Below, one piece after another: positions 50,926-60,005 of a stretch of DNA of 64,000 nt; within the stretch, counting starts at the first letter, position 1, and the number at the start of each line of letters is the position of its first letter. Both the position numbers and the translations under genes were made by a program. A model generated the notes under the pieces. The model was not told the DNA's origin. It saw only the letters and a list, made by a program, of their open reading frames with translations, and ran no database searches. The stretch is from Thermoplasmata archaeon (GTDB taxonomy: Archaea; Thermoplasmatota; Thermoplasmata; Lutacidiplasmatales; UBA184), in NCBI GenBank assembly GCA_022750115.1, contig JAKIWI010000009.1, forward strand, positions 1-64,000. The letters are read 5' to 3'.

Positions 50926-51460
50926 GGGCGGAGACCTGGCCCGAGAACGAGCCGACTCCGATCGAGACCAGCTTGTCGCCCGCGCCCGCGATGGACGCGG
51001 AGGCGGTGAAGCTGTACTGCATCCCGCTCGAGAGCACGGTCGTCGAGGTCGTACCCGCGCACGGGTTCGCGCCCGAGACGGCCCAGCTGTTCGTCGAGAA
51101 CGTGTAGGTCTGCACGTTGCAGCCCGTCACGCCGACGATCGTCAGCGTCGTGCCGGTCCCGAGGATCGTGCCCGAGGAGCTGACCAGCTCAAAGTTCAGG
51201 CTCGCCGGGGTCAGTCCGCTCGACGGGTTGATGTTCATCGTGTAGACCGTCCCGCCCGCGGAGGCCGTCGCCGACCCGACCGCGAGAGCGCTGCCGAGGG
51301 GGGTGTTGCCGGGCCCCTTGGTCAGTCCCGAGATCAGGATGTACAGCACGGCGGCCAGCACGACCGTAATCGCGACCAGCAAGATCGTCGCGATGATCGG
51401 CGACACACCGCGTTGTCCGGTCTTTCGCCAGCGCCGCGCGTTTCCCTTCGTCTTCTGCAT
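50915..51460 (-). CDS. type IV pilin-like protein, copy 1
   Basis: 181 residues. A short basic leader (MQKTKGNARRWRKTGQRG) ends at Gly18, followed by the pilin motif VSPIIATILLVAITVVLAAV and a Ser/Thr/Gly-rich beta domain. Two Cys (GCNVQTYTF and NPCAGTT) may form a disulfide. The archaeal prepilin peptidase should cut after Gly18. The first 50 residues are nearly the same as in the upstream copy at 51512-52084; the outer domains differ. A run of TGTTCCT repeats precedes the gene. Confidence 0.9.
   Translation of the reverse strand: MQKTKGNARRWRKTGQRGVSPIIATILLVAITVVLAAVLYILISGLTKGPGNTPLGSALAVGSATASAGGTVYTMNINPSSGLTPASLNFELVSSSGTILGTGTTLTIVGVTGCNVQTYTFSTNSWAVSGANPCAGTTSTTVLSSGMQYSFTASASIAGAGDKLVSIGVGSFSGQVSAPLP
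51293..51412 (-). repeat. 120-base direct repeat, copy 1 (pilin N-terminal coding region)
   Basis: This stretch matches 51917-52036 at 114 of 120 positions by my count, without gaps. All six differences are synonymous. The repeat covers pilin residues from GVSPII to NTPLG. The flanking gene parts differ much more. Confidence 0.9.
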
Positions 51461-51465
51461 TCTTC

Positions 51466-51488
51466 TGTTCCTCTGTTCCTGTGTTCCT
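51466..51488. repeat. three tandem TGTTCCT heptamers with 8-base period
   Basis: TGTTCCT occurs at 51466, 51474 and 51482. On the minus strand this reads AGGAACA three times within 30 bases before the pilin copy 1 ATG (51460). Each AGGA could act as a ribosome-binding site, or the array may be a slippage-prone regulatory tract. A single related GGTTCCT lies before copy 2. Confidence 0.7.
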
Positions 51489-51511
51489 GTGGTGGATCGA
51501 GTTCCTTGGTC

Positions 51512-52084
51512 CTACGGGAGCGCCTCGTTGACCGTTCCGGAGAACGATCCGGTGCCGATGGCCACAAGGCTGTCTCCCTGACCCTGGAGGTTGGTGGCGG
51601 CGGGGGTCGTCAGGACGATCTGCATGCCGCTCGTGAGCACCGTGGTCGTGGTGCCGGGCGGGGTGCAGTGGTTCGCCGCGGTGACGGGTCCGATCGCCCA
51701 CGAGTTGGTCGAGAACGTATAGATCGCGACCAGGCACGCCTGCGGGCCGATGAGCGAGATCGACGAGCCCGCGATCGACTGGATCGCGTTAGCCGAGTTG
51801 ACGATCTGGAAGTTCAAGCTCGCCGGGGTCAGCCCGCTCGATGGGACGATGGGGATCGAGTAGGTGTTCAGCGTTCCGTTGTTCCCGGCCGTGGGCGAGT
51901 TCATCGCGAACGCGGTGCCGAGGGGGGTGTTACCCGGTCCCTTGGTCAGCCCCGAGATCAGGATGTACAGCACGGCGGCCAGCACGACCGTAATCGCGAC
52001 GAGCAAGATCGTCGCAATGATCGGCGACACACCGCGCCGGCCCTTCTTTCGCCAGCGGCGTTGGCTCTCGGTCCACATCTGCAT
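51512..52084 (-). CDS. type IV pilin-like protein, copy 2
   Basis: 190 residues. Leader MQMWTESQRRWRKKGRRG ends at Gly18, then VSPIIATILLVAITVVLAAV as in copy 1. The beta domain is related (SSGLTPASLNFQIVNSA; VAIYTFSTNSWAIGP; LTSGMQIVLTTPA; DSLVAIGTGSFSGTVNEALP) but clearly diverged. Two Cys are conserved in position. The pair probably forms a pilus or archaellum-like fibre, with different surface properties. A TATA-like GGTTCAAATACGG sits at 52152-52140 on the minus strand, so this is the first gene of the pair. Confidence 0.9.
   Translation of the reverse strand: MQMWTESQRRWRKKGRRGVSPIIATILLVAITVVLAAVLYILISGLTKGPGNTPLGTAFAMNSPTAGNNGTLNTYSIPIVPSSGLTPASLNFQIVNSANAIQSIAGSSISLIGPQACLVAIYTFSTNSWAIGPVTAANHCTPPGTTTTVLTSGMQIVLTTPAATNLQGQGDSLVAIGTGSFSGTVNEALP
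51917..52036 (-). repeat. 120-base direct repeat, copy 2 (pilin N-terminal coding region)
   Basis: Partner of 51293-51412, same orientation, 624 bases apart. The near identity limited to this part suggests gene conversion or strong codon-level conservation of the pilin N-terminus. Confidence 0.9.
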
Positions 52085-52304
52085 TCGTTGGTTCCTCCAG
52101 GGATGTTCTCCCTGTGGGAACTGCGAGGGCTAGGTTGCCGTATTTGAACCTTCCGCGACGAGAATCGGCAATTGTCGATATCGAATTCGACACGCATCAA
52201 TGCGCATCGTCGTCGCCGGAGCGCCGTGCGCAAGCGACACACGGAGGACGGGGTAACCGACGCCGTCAGGGTTATCGCGGCCCGCCCCGCTGACCGGCCG
52301 AAAG

Positions 52305-53852
52305 ATGGAGTTTCGGACCAAGACCCTCCTCGTCGTCTGCGTCGGGAGCCTCATGGGGGCGATCGACAGCACGGTCCTGATCATCGCCTTCCCGGCGATC
52401 GCCCGCGACCTCTCCGCGAGCCTCGCCGAGATGGTCTGGGCGATCATGGTGTACACCCTGATGGGCACGGCCCTCGTGCTCTCCCTCGGCCGCATCTCCG
52501 ACATGAAGGGTCGGAAGCGGATGTACAACGCCGGCTTCGTGGTGTTCATCGTCGGGAGCGCGCTCTGCGGCCTCGCCTCCGACGGGCTCTCCCTCGTCCT
52601 CTTCCGCGGCCTCCAGGGCATCGGCGGGGCGATGCTCGTCGCCAACGGCTTCGCAATCCTCTCCGACGTCTACCCGCCCAACGAGCGGGGCAAGGCGTTC
52701 GGGGCGATCTCCGTCGTCTGGGGGGTCGGCTCGGTCCTCGGCATCGGCGTCGGGGGCCTCATCCTCTCGTTCGCCTCCTGGCGGTGGATCTTCTGGGTCA
52801 ACGTCCCGATCGGCATCGTGGCGACGGCGCTCGCCTTCCTGATCCTTCGGGAATCCGTCACCCCGAACCCGAAGGACACGTTCGACCTGCCCGCGGCGGC
52901 CCTGTTCACGGCGGGCCTCGCCGCCCTCCTGCTGGGGATCACCGAGGGGATCCTGAACGGCTGGCGGGCCCCGATCACGGTCTACCCGCTGCTCGCCTCG
53001 GTCCCGCTCCTCGTCGCGTTCCTCCTTTGGGAGGGGTATGTGAGCCGCGACCCGATCCTGCCGTTCGACCTGTTCCGGAGCTGGCTGTTCAGCGCCTCGC
53101 TGATCTCCTCGGTCCTGCAGGGGGTCGCGCTGTTCGCGACCAACTTCCTCCTGATGGTCTACTTCCAGGGGATCCGGGGCACCCCGGTCCTCACCGCGGC
53201 TTTCCTCCTCATCCCCCTCTCCGCCACTCTCGCCATCTTCGGGCCGATCGGCGGGCGCCTCTCCGACCGCTACGGCGCCCGGGTGGTCTCCACCATCGGG
53301 CTGCTCCTCCAGGCGGGGGTCCTGCTCGCGTTCTCGACGATCGAGCCCGGCACTTCGCTCTGGGTCGTCGCCGGCTACGAGGCCGCGCTCGGCGTCGGCG
53401 CCGGCCTGTTCTTCCCGGCGAACACGTCCGCCGTGATGTCGGGCGTTCCGAAGGCCCGGTACGGGGTCGCCTCCGGCGTGATGATGACGCTGCGGAACTC
53501 CTCGATGGCTCTGAGCTTCGCCGTGGGCCTCGTGGCCCTGACCGCCTCCCTGCCCGCCGGAACGGCCGCGGCGATCTTCGGCGGGGCGTTCTCCCCCCAG
53601 ATGCAGGCGTCGCTCGGGCTCAGCCGCGCGGCCCTGACGGCCGTCTTCATCGGCGGGATGCGCACGGTGTTCCGGGTCGCCGCCGTCCTCGTCCTGGCGA
53701 GCGCGGTGTTCTCCGCCCTCCGAGGACGCGAGTACCGCGAGGGGGCCGCGACGACCGGGCGGATCCGGTCGGTCCGGGAGCCGTCGCTCGGCGGCCAGCC
53801 CGAATCGATGGGCGGCTCGCCGGCCTCCCGTCGCCCCGTCTCCGACCACTAA
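52305..53852 (+). CDS. DHA2-family drug:H+ antiporter (MFS, 14 helices)
   Basis: 515 residues with about 14 hydrophobic helices. The DHA2 signature LMGAIDSTVLIIAFPAIARDL is at the N-terminus, then MVWAIMVYTLMGTALVLSLGRISDMKGRKRMY (motif A), LFRGLQGIGGAM (motif B) and VLGIGVGGLILSFASWRWIFWVNVPIG (motif C and the WRWIFWVNVPIG hallmark). It probably exports toxic compounds. ATG 52305 gives a typical short N-terminus. The gap from 52085 to 52304 contains only the promoter elements of the divergent pilins. Confidence 0.93.
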   Translation: MEFRTKTLLVVCVGSLMGAIDSTVLIIAFPAIARDLSASLAEMVWAIMVYTLMGTALVLSLGRISDMKGRKRMYNAGFVVFIVGSALCGLASDGLSLVLFRGLQGIGGAMLVANGFAILSDVYPPNERGKAFGAISVVWGVGSVLGIGVGGLILSFASWRWIFWVNVPIGIVATALAFLILRESVTPNPKDTFDLPAAALFTAGLAALLLGITEGILNGWRAPITVYPLLASVPLLVAFLLWEGYVSRDPILPFDLFRSWLFSASLISSVLQGVALFATNFLLMVYFQGIRGTPVLTAAFLLIPLSATLAIFGPIGGRLSDRYGARVVSTIGLLLQAGVLLAFSTIEPGTSLWVVAGYEAALGVGAGLFFPANTSAVMSGVPKARYGVASGVMMTLRNSSMALSFAVGLVALTASLPAGTAAAIFGGAFSPQMQASLGLSRAALTAVFIGGMRTVFRVAAVLVLASAVFSALRGREYREGAATTGRIRSVREPSLGGQPESMGGSPASRRPVSDH

Positions 53853-53943
53853 CCGCGGCCGGTCGCTTTCGGTCGTCTCCGCGCGCGCCGGCGGCACAAC
53901 CTTTTTCGTCGTCCTCCCGTCCGGAGGCGGGGGAACTGAGGGA

Positions 53944-54822
53944 GTGCACGTCATCGGGGGGTCGGCGTCGACGGCGCTCGCCGAGCGGATCTCGCGCGAG
54001 CTCGGCAACGCCCCGTTCGCGATCCCGTTCGTCAAGCGGTTCCCCGACGGCGAGCTGTACGTCCGGACCGGGGGCCGGCTCACGAACGAGCACGTCGTGC
54101 TCGTCCAGTCCACGCGGACCGACCAGGACATCATCGAGCTGTTCCTCCTCGAGGACGCGATCCGGGAGGCCGGTGCGACGCGGCTCACCGTCGTGGTGCC
54201 GTACTTCGGCTACGCCCGGCAGGACCGCTCGTTCTTCCCCGGCGAGCCAATCAGCGCGCGCTCACTCGCGCGCCACATCGAGCAGGACGCCGACGCCGTC
54301 GTGACCGTCGACCTCCATTCGCCGTCGACCCGCTCGGTGTTCTCGAAACCCGCCTACGAAGCGAGCGGGATCCCCGCGATCGCCCGCCTTCTGAGGGAGC
54401 GGCCGCTCGACGTGCTCGTCTCCCCGGACAAGGGCGGGGTCGACCGGGTCCGCAGGATGGCGGTGATCCTCGACAAGCCGTGGCTCGCGCTCGAGAAGAA
54501 GCGGATCGACAGCGAACATGTCGAGCTCTCCCTCCCCGAGCAGATCCCGATCGAACTCGAGGGAAAGCACGCCGTGATCCTCGACGACGTCATCTCCACG
54601 GGAGGGACGATCGTCGAGGCCGCGAAGCTCCTCAAACGCCGCAAGGTCGGCGCCATCGCCGCCGCCTGCACCCACGGGCTGTTCCTCCGCGACGCATTCG
54701 AGCGGATCAAGGCGGTCACGGACGAGATCTACTCGACCGACACGCTCGTCAACCCCGCCGAGAAGGCGTCGGTCGCGCCCGATATCGCCCAGATCCTTCA
54801 GCGGGAAGACCCGTCCCCGTAG
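53944..54822 (+). CDS. prs: ribose-phosphate pyrophosphokinase (PRPP synthetase)
   Basis: 292 residues, the archaeal length. FVKRFPDGELYVR and VVPYFGYARQDRSFFPGEPISARSLARHIE are ATP/ribose-5-phosphate binding regions; VTVDLHSPS precedes the flexible loop, and HAVILDDVISTGGTIVEAAKLL is the PRPP motif. The enzyme makes PRPP for nucleotide, His and NAD synthesis; nadB is 2.4 kb away but not linked. GTG 53944 starts the HVIGGSAS strand; a CCTTTTTCG stretch at 53900-53908 could be its TATA-like box. Confidence 0.96.
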   Translation: MHVIGGSASTALAERISRELGNAPFAIPFVKRFPDGELYVRTGGRLTNEHVVLVQSTRTDQDIIELFLLEDAIREAGATRLTVVVPYFGYARQDRSFFPGEPISARSLARHIEQDADAVVTVDLHSPSTRSVFSKPAYEASGIPAIARLLRERPLDVLVSPDKGGVDRVRRMAVILDKPWLALEKKRIDSEHVELSLPEQIPIELEGKHAVILDDVISTGGTIVEAAKLLKRRKVGAIAAACTHGLFLRDAFERIKAVTDEIYSTDTLVNPAEKASVAPDIAQILQREDPSP

Positions 54823-54830
54823 AGCGCGAC

Positions 54831-55796
54831 GTGGCGCTCCCCGACCCCCGACCGGCCACCGAGGCGCGGCCGGACGTACTCCTCGAGCTCGTGCAGGGGG
54901 TCCGGAAGTCCCTCGCGCTCCGCGGCGAGGTGATCGCCTCGACCTGGGTCGAGGACGCGGCGCGGGAAATGAAGGCCGGCCGGCAGCTCGGTTGGACGCT
55001 CGGCGACAGCGCGATCGCGTTCGTCTCCGACCGCCCCGCCCGCACCTTTGGCCACGTCCACGTGGCGGAGGGGGATCACCGCCTCGAACGCGCGGAGACG
55101 CTGCTCGCCGTGTTGGTCGCGCACCTGGAACCGGGCACCCGCCGACTCGACGCCGGCATCTCGGGGATCACGGACGAGGAGGAGACCACGCTCGCGGAGC
55201 GGTTTCTCCGCGTCGAGGGCGCGTCGATCCTCCGGCGGGCGCGCATGGAGCGACCGGTTCCCCGCCCGCTGCCGGGTCCCGGCCTCGACGACCCGACGGG
55301 CGTCGCGCGAATCTCGCCCCACAAGATCCCGCTCGACGCGCTCGCCGAGCTCGACTGGCGCTCGTTCCGCGGCACGCCGGACGAGAACCTGGTCGCCGAC
55401 ACGCCGGAGGAGAACCGCCACACCATCTCCGATGTCCTCGACGGGCGCCTCGGCCGATTCCTCGACGAGGCCTCGACGGCCCTCGTGCAAGACGACGGGG
55501 CGCTGGTGGGCGCACTGCTGACGGCCGAACACGACCCGAGGACGGCCGTCTTCCTCGACCTCCTCGTCGAACCGTCCCACCGCCGGCAGGGCTTCGGAAA
55601 GTTCCTCGTGCTGTGGGGTCTTCGAGCCTTGACCGCCCTCGGCTTCACGACCGCGCGACTCTGGGTGACCGAGACGAACCGGCCGGCGTGGCTCCTCTAC
55701 ACGTCCGTCGGGTTCGAGGTTGTCGGGCGTTCGCGGATCTTCCGCTACTCCCCACCGGGAGCCGTCCCTGGACCGCAGCCACAGACCCCGCGGTGA
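54831..55796 (+). CDS. two-part GNAT acetyltransferase
   Basis: 321 residues. The C-terminal half is a GNAT domain: DGALVGALLTAEHDPRTAVFLDLLV, then acetyl-CoA motif PSHRRQGFGKFLVLWGLRAL, then VTETNRPAWLLYTSVGFEVVGRSRIFRY. The N-terminal half (LLAVLVAHLEPGTRRLDAGI, LAERFLRVEGASILRRARMERP) looks like a decayed first GNAT domain. Substrate unknown. GTG 54831 follows the prs stop by 8 bases, so the two may share an mRNA. The last 52 bases overlap the convergent nuclease gene. Confidence 0.85.
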   Translation: MALPDPRPATEARPDVLLELVQGVRKSLALRGEVIASTWVEDAAREMKAGRQLGWTLGDSAIAFVSDRPARTFGHVHVAEGDHRLERAETLLAVLVAHLEPGTRRLDAGISGITDEEETTLAERFLRVEGASILRRARMERPVPRPLPGPGLDDPTGVARISPHKIPLDALAELDWRSFRGTPDENLVADTPEENRHTISDVLDGRLGRFLDEASTALVQDDGALVGALLTAEHDPRTAVFLDLLVEPSHRRQGFGKFLVLWGLRALTALGFTTARLWVTETNRPAWLLYTSVGFEVVGRSRIFRYSPPGAVPGPQPQTPR

Positions 55797-57103
55797 GGGC
55801 ACCCCTCGAACATCCACGCCGGGCAGCGCGGCAAGCCAGCGGCCCCCCCCCGGCGCCGTGCGCCCGTGAGCTGCGCCGCCCGCCGTCCGACGAGGTCGGT
55901 CAATCGCGACGGTTCCCGGAACTGCACGCGTTGGACCCGGATCCACTCCCCCTCGGAGGGGACTCGCTCCAGCCCCAGGATGAGCCATCCCGCCGACACA
56001 CCGAGGCCCCCGCAGCGGAGCGCGAGCTCGAGTAGGTAGTGCGGCCGGTCGGCCGCGAGAGACGCGGCAGGAATGGGCCGAGCCGCCCGCGTGCTCTTCA
56101 CGAGGCACGGTTCGGAGCGAAAACACTCGACCGGCTCCTCGGGTGTGCCCGAGGGGGCGTACCGGAGCTCGTACTCCCCCGCTGGGCCATCTTCGAGAAT
56201 GGCGTGGAGCGCGCTCCAGGTCTCGTCGGGCTCGCCCGCCTCGGGGACCCCCGGCGGAGTCGCCTCTTCGGCCCACGAGTCGAAGAATGCTCTCCGAGGA
56301 TAGGCAAGTTCGCGGAACCGCGCCACCTCGGTCGCGGGCGGGGTTGGCTGGTCGAGCAAGTCCGCGATCCGCTGGCCCTCGGAAGGGTTCGGGAGGGGCG
56401 ACTCCACCGCGTCGAGGATCGCGGGGGATAGGGGTACTTCCTGCCCCGAGCAGTCGCAGGCGGAGGCGCGCCGGTAGGGGCACCCGCGGTCGAACCAGGC
56501 GCACCGGGGCAGCCCGCTCGGATCGTGCCGGTCACGGGCGGTCCGCAAGGCGGCCGCCCGAGCGTTCATTTCGGCCCGGACCGCGACGGGGTCCCGGAGT
56601 CGAAGGTCCCACACTCCGACCGGACTGGGGCCTGGTGCGCCGGCGCGCACGATGACCAGACGGCCGTCGGTCCGGTCGACGAGGGCAGCGTACATCGCCA
56701 GCTGCTCGAGGTACGAGGGCCGCGACGCGCGAAGGTCCTCGCCCTCCCGCGGCGGCGAGTCGGTCGACTTCAGCTCGATCGGGCGGCCGTCGAGGACGTC
56801 GATCCGGCCGACGATGCCGTCGCGTCGGACCCGGAACTCCCGCGTCGCCGCTGGCCCGAGCCGCCGGCCGAGGGTCTCGTGGAGGCTTTGGCCCGCACGA
56901 AGGCGTGCGAACTGTTCGGGCGTCGGGGGGATGGGGGAAACGACCCGCCAGTACGCCGGCCGCGGGTCGATCAGGTCGGTCACCCCGACCCCCCGCACGG
57001 GCCGGTGACTCCGGTACCGACCGAGGAGTTCGGCGGCGAGCTCCGGGGCCTCGCGGACCGAAGGTCCCGCCGGCACGAGCTCCGTCGGGTCGTCGGCGCG
57101 CAT
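55745..57103 (-). CDS. duplicated PD-(D/E)XK nuclease-like protein with two Cys clusters
   Basis: 452 residues in two related halves. The first half has the Cas4/RecB-type core: His75, Asp102 in GIVGRIDVLDG, Glu110-x-Lys112 in PIELKST and Gln134 in YLEQLAMYAAL, followed by a cluster GLPRCAWFDRGCPYRRASACDC (Cys201, 208, 216, 218). The second half repeats the plan with PCLVKST, YLLELALRC and GLPRCPAWMFEGCPHRGVCGC (Cys427, 435, 441, 443). There the catalytic Glu is replaced by Leu, so the copy looks inactive. The Cys clusters probably bind iron-sulfur centres. No CRISPR or cas genes are nearby. Confidence 0.82.
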   Translation of the reverse strand: MRADDPTELVPAGPSVREAPELAAELLGRYRSHRPVRGVGVTDLIDPRPAYWRVVSPIPPTPEQFARLRAGQSLHETLGRRLGPAATREFRVRRDGIVGRIDVLDGRPIELKSTDSPPREGEDLRASRPSYLEQLAMYAALVDRTDGRLVIVRAGAPGPSPVGVWDLRLRDPVAVRAEMNARAAALRTARDRHDPSGLPRCAWFDRGCPYRRASACDCSGQEVPLSPAILDAVESPLPNPSEGQRIADLLDQPTPPATEVARFRELAYPRRAFFDSWAEEATPPGVPEAGEPDETWSALHAILEDGPAGEYELRYAPSGTPEEPVECFRSEPCLVKSTRAARPIPAASLAADRPHYLLELALRCGGLGVSAGWLILGLERVPSEGEWIRVQRVQFREPSRLTDLVGRRAAQLTGARRRGGAAGLPRCPAWMFEGCPHRGVCGCGPGTAPGGE

Positions 57104-57152
57104 GGGAGCTGAGGCAGCGCGACCGGCCTATACGGGCGTCCCCCCCGCGTCG

Positions 57153-57160
57153 CTCTTTAG
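57153..57160 (+). promoter_or_regulatory. TATA-like box of nadB
   Basis: CTCTTTAG lies 23-30 bases before GTG 57183, in the short divergent gap with the nuclease gene. It supports the GTG start over longer frames. Confidence 0.45.
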
Positions 57161-57182
57161 CCGTTCGTCGCGTGGGCCGCCC

Positions 57183-58736
57183 GTGGCGAGTCGTGGCCCG
57201 CTGATCGTCGGAAGCGGCATCGCGGGGCTCTACGTCGCGCTGCGGGCGCGCGAGCTCGGGCTCCGACCGACCGTCGTCACGAAGTCGCGCCTCGAGGAAT
57301 CGAACACCCGCTACGCCCAGGGCGGCATCGCGGCCGCGGTCGGGTCGGACGATTCGGTCGACCGCCATCTCGCCGACACCGAGCGGGCGGGCGGCGGGCT
57401 CGTCGACCGGTCGGCCGCCCGCGTCCTGACCGAGGAGGCGCCACGGCGCATCGCGGACCTGGTCCGGATGGGGGTCCCGTTCGACACGGTCGAAGGCCAC
57501 GTGGCGCTCGGCCGAGAGGCAGCCCACTCCCGGTCCCGGATCCTCCACGCCGGGGGCGACGCCACGGGCCTTCAGATCGAGGAGACGCTGCGGAGCCGGG
57601 CGCTCGCCGAGGGGATCGAGGCGCGGGAGAGGACCGTCCTGCGGCGGTTGGAACGCCGGGACGGCGGCCTCGCCGCCACCCTTTCCCGCGACGATGGGAG
57701 CGGGGTCGAGACCGTCGACACGGGAGCCGTCGTGCTGGCCACGGGCGGCGCGGGGGGACTCTACCAGTACAGCTCGAACCCCTCGGTGACGACGGGAGAG
57801 GGGATCGGGATCGCCTTTCGAGCCGGCGCGACGGTCACCGACCTCGAGTTCGTCCAGTTCCACCCGACGACGTTCTTCCGAGACGGCGCCCCCCGGTTCC
57901 TGATGACCGAGGCGATCCGGGGGGAAGGGGCGTTCCTTCGCAACGACGCCGGGGAGCGATTCGTGCTCCGCTACGACCCCGCCGCCGAGCTCGCCTCGCG
58001 CGACGTCGTCGCCCGGGCCATTCACCTCGAACTGCGGCGCACCGGAGCACCCTGCGTCTGGCTCGATGCGACGGGTATCCCCCGCGACCGGCTGTTCGCC
58101 CGGTTTCCGACGATCACCCGGTTCCTCGCGGCCTACGGCCTCGACCCGTCGCGCGACCGGATCCCGGTCGCTCCGGCGGCGCACTACACGGTGGGAGGCG
58201 TAGCGACCGACCTCGAAGGGCACAGCAGGGTGCCGGGGTTGTTCGCGGTCGGCGAGTCGGCGGCCACCGGCGTCCACGGGGCGAATCGCCTCGCCTCGAA
58301 CTCACTGCTCGAGGGGCTCGTGTTCGGGGAACGGGTGGCGCGGGAACTCCTCCACCCTACCACAGGCGGTCCGGCGGAGTTTCGACGGCGGGCGACGGTC
58401 CGGCTCGGCCCGGGGCGCGGGCGCCCCCTCGAGACCGCTACGTGGGCGGAGCTTCGGTCGACCCTGTGGCGCGAAGTGGGGATCGTCCGGACCGGCCCGG
58501 GGCTCGGGACCGCGGTGCGGAAGCTGGCGGCCATCCTCCACGAGCTGGAGGCGGCGACCCCGGGCGACCTCCCCTCCCCCGGGTCGAACGTCGCCCTCAC
58601 CGCGCTTCTGATCGCGACGGCCGCTCGCACGCGGACCGAAAGCCGGGGATCCCATTACCGGACCGACCATCCCCGGCCCGTCACCGCCTGGCAGACCCAC
58701 CTCGGGCTCGAGGTCGGGCGCGCCGCGGCGGCGTAG
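57183..58736 (+). CDS. nadB: L-aspartate oxidase
   Basis: 517 residues from GTG 57183 ([20 protein letters not shown]). FAD-binding GSGIAGL, the [15 protein letters not shown] loop, [37 protein letters not shown] and [20 protein letters not shown] are diagnostic for NadB. It oxidises L-aspartate to iminoaspartate for quinolinate and NAD synthesis. No nadA or nadC is adjacent. The start was preferred because it sits 23 bases after a TATA-like box and gives the usual short N-terminus. Confidence 0.96.
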   Translation: MASRGPLIVGSGIAGLYVALRARELGLRPTVVTKSRLEESNTRYAQGGIAAAVGSDDSVDRHLADTERAGGGLVDRSAARVLTEEAPRRIADLVRMGVPFDTVEGHVALGREAAHSRSRILHAGGDATGLQIEETLRSRALAEGIEARERTVLRRLERRDGGLAATLSRDDGSGVETVDTGAVVLATGGAGGLYQYSSNPSVTTGEGIGIAFRAGATVTDLEFVQFHPTTFFRDGAPRFLMTEAIRGEGAFLRNDAGERFVLRYDPAAELASRDVVARAIHLELRRTGAPCVWLDATGIPRDRLFARFPTITRFLAAYGLDPSRDRIPVAPAAHYTVGGVATDLEGHSRVPGLFAVGESAATGVHGANRLASNSLLEGLVFGERVARELLHPTTGGPAEFRRRATVRLGPGRGRPLETATWAELRSTLWREVGIVRTGPGLGTAVRKLAAILHELEAATPGDLPSPGSNVALTALLIATAARTRTESRGSHYRTDHPRPVTAWQTHLGLEVGRAAAA

Positions 58737-58753
58737 CGCGACGGCGCGGCAAC

Positions 58754-58761
58754 GGTTATCC
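58754..58761 (+). promoter_or_regulatory. TATA-like box of the acyl-CoA dehydrogenase gene
   Basis: GGTTATCC lies 22-29 bases before GTG 58783. Confidence 0.5.
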
Positions 58762-58782
58762 TTCGGCCGCTTTCGCCGGAAC

Positions 58783-59952
58783 GTGGAGTTCGCCCTCTCG
58801 GAGATCGAGCGCGACCTGCAGGCGGCGGCCCGCCGCTTCGTCGACCGGAACATCCGCCCGATCGCGGCGCGGATGGACCGCGAGGACTGGTTCCCTCGCG
58901 ACGTCTTCCGGGCCCTCGGGGAGGCGGGATTCCTCGGCCTGACGGTGCCCGAGGAGTTTGGCGGGCTCGGTCTCCCGTACACCGCCCAGGCGGTCGTTCT
59001 GGAGGAGATCGCGCGCTCGAGCCCGGCGCTCGCTCTGAGTGTCGGGGCCCACGCGAACTTGTGTGCCGACAACCTCGCCCGCAATGGGACGGATGCCCAG
59101 CGCCGGCGGTTCCTACCTCCGCTCCTCAAGGGCGACCAAGTCGGAGCCCTCGCCCTCACCGAACCCGGCGCCGGCTCGGACGCGGTCGGGATCACCACGA
59201 CCGCGCGCCGCGACGGGCAGCACTACGTCCTGAACGGCTCGAAGCAGTTCATCACCAACGGCCCCGTCGCGGACACACTGATCGTCTACGCGAAGACCGA
59301 GCCCTCGAGGGGGGCGCGCGGGATCTCGGCGTTCGTGGTCGAGAGCGCCTCGCCCGGATTCTCGGTCGCGCGGGCGCTCGACAAGATGGGGATGCGAGGG
59401 TCGCCGACCGGCGAGCTCGCGTTCCAGGACGTCCGCGTTCCCGCCGACCAGCTCCTCGCCGCCGAGAACGCGGGCGTCGCGATCATGATGGGCGGCTTGA
59501 ACGTCGAACGCGCCGTGTTGAGCGCGATCCCGGTCGGGATCATCGCGGAGTGCCTCGCTCTCTCGACCGAGTATGCCCGAACGCGCGAGCAGTTCGGGGA
59601 GAAGATCGGACGCTTCCAGCTCATCCAGGAGAAGCTCGCGAACATGTACCTCGCGCTCGAGTCGTCGCGGCTCCTCATGTTCGCTGCCCTCGCCTCGGTC
59701 CAGTCGGACAAACGGAGCGGTCGCCAGAGCGCCGCCGCCCTGACCTATGCCAGCGAGGCGTCCACGCGCGTCGCCCTCGACGCCATCCAGGTCCACGGCG
59801 GCTACGGCTACACCCGGGACTATCCGGTCGAGCGTCTCGCCCGCGATGCGAAGCTGCTCGAGATCGGCGCGGGGACCAGCGAGATCCGGCGCCTGCTCAT
59901 CGCCCGCGAGCTGCTCGGGCCCGGGTTCGAACCCGAACGAACGCCTTCGTGA
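58783..59952 (+). CDS. acyl-CoA dehydrogenase, isovaleryl-CoA type active site
   Basis: 389 residues. [65 protein letters not shown] and [20 protein letters not shown] are family motifs. The usual catalytic Glu of YEGT near the C-terminus is Ala363 ([11 protein letters not shown]). This is the pattern of isovaleryl-CoA and long-chain enzymes, whose base lies in helix G; Glu242 in NVERAVLS matches it. It oxidises acyl-CoA with FAD; a branched substrate from leucine breakdown is possible. No ETF or partner genes are near. Confidence 0.93.
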   Translation: MEFALSEIERDLQAAARRFVDRNIRPIAARMDREDWFPRDVFRALGEAGFLGLTVPEEFGGLGLPYTAQAVVLEEIARSSPALALSVGAHANLCADNLARNGTDAQRRRFLPPLLKGDQVGALALTEPGAGSDAVGITTTARRDGQHYVLNGSKQFITNGPVADTLIVYAKTEPSRGARGISAFVVESASPGFSVARALDKMGMRGSPTGELAFQDVRVPADQLLAAENAGVAIMMGGLNVERAVLSAIPVGIIAECLALSTEYARTREQFGEKIGRFQLIQEKLANMYLALESSRLLMFAALASVQSDKRSGRQSAAALTYASEASTRVALDAIQVHGGYGYTRDYPVERLARDAKLLEIGAGTSEIRRLLIARELLGPGFEPERTPS

Positions 59953-60005
59953 CCCTCGGGCCGGGACGGGGCGCTCGCGCCCAGGGAGCGCCTTCGCCCG
60001 CCGGA

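Noticed and set aside
59928-59945. GGGTTCGAACCCGAACG, similar to a tRNA T-arm
   Set aside because: It is the last coding part of the acyl-CoA dehydrogenase (GPGFEPERT). No acceptor, D or anticodon stems can be built around it.
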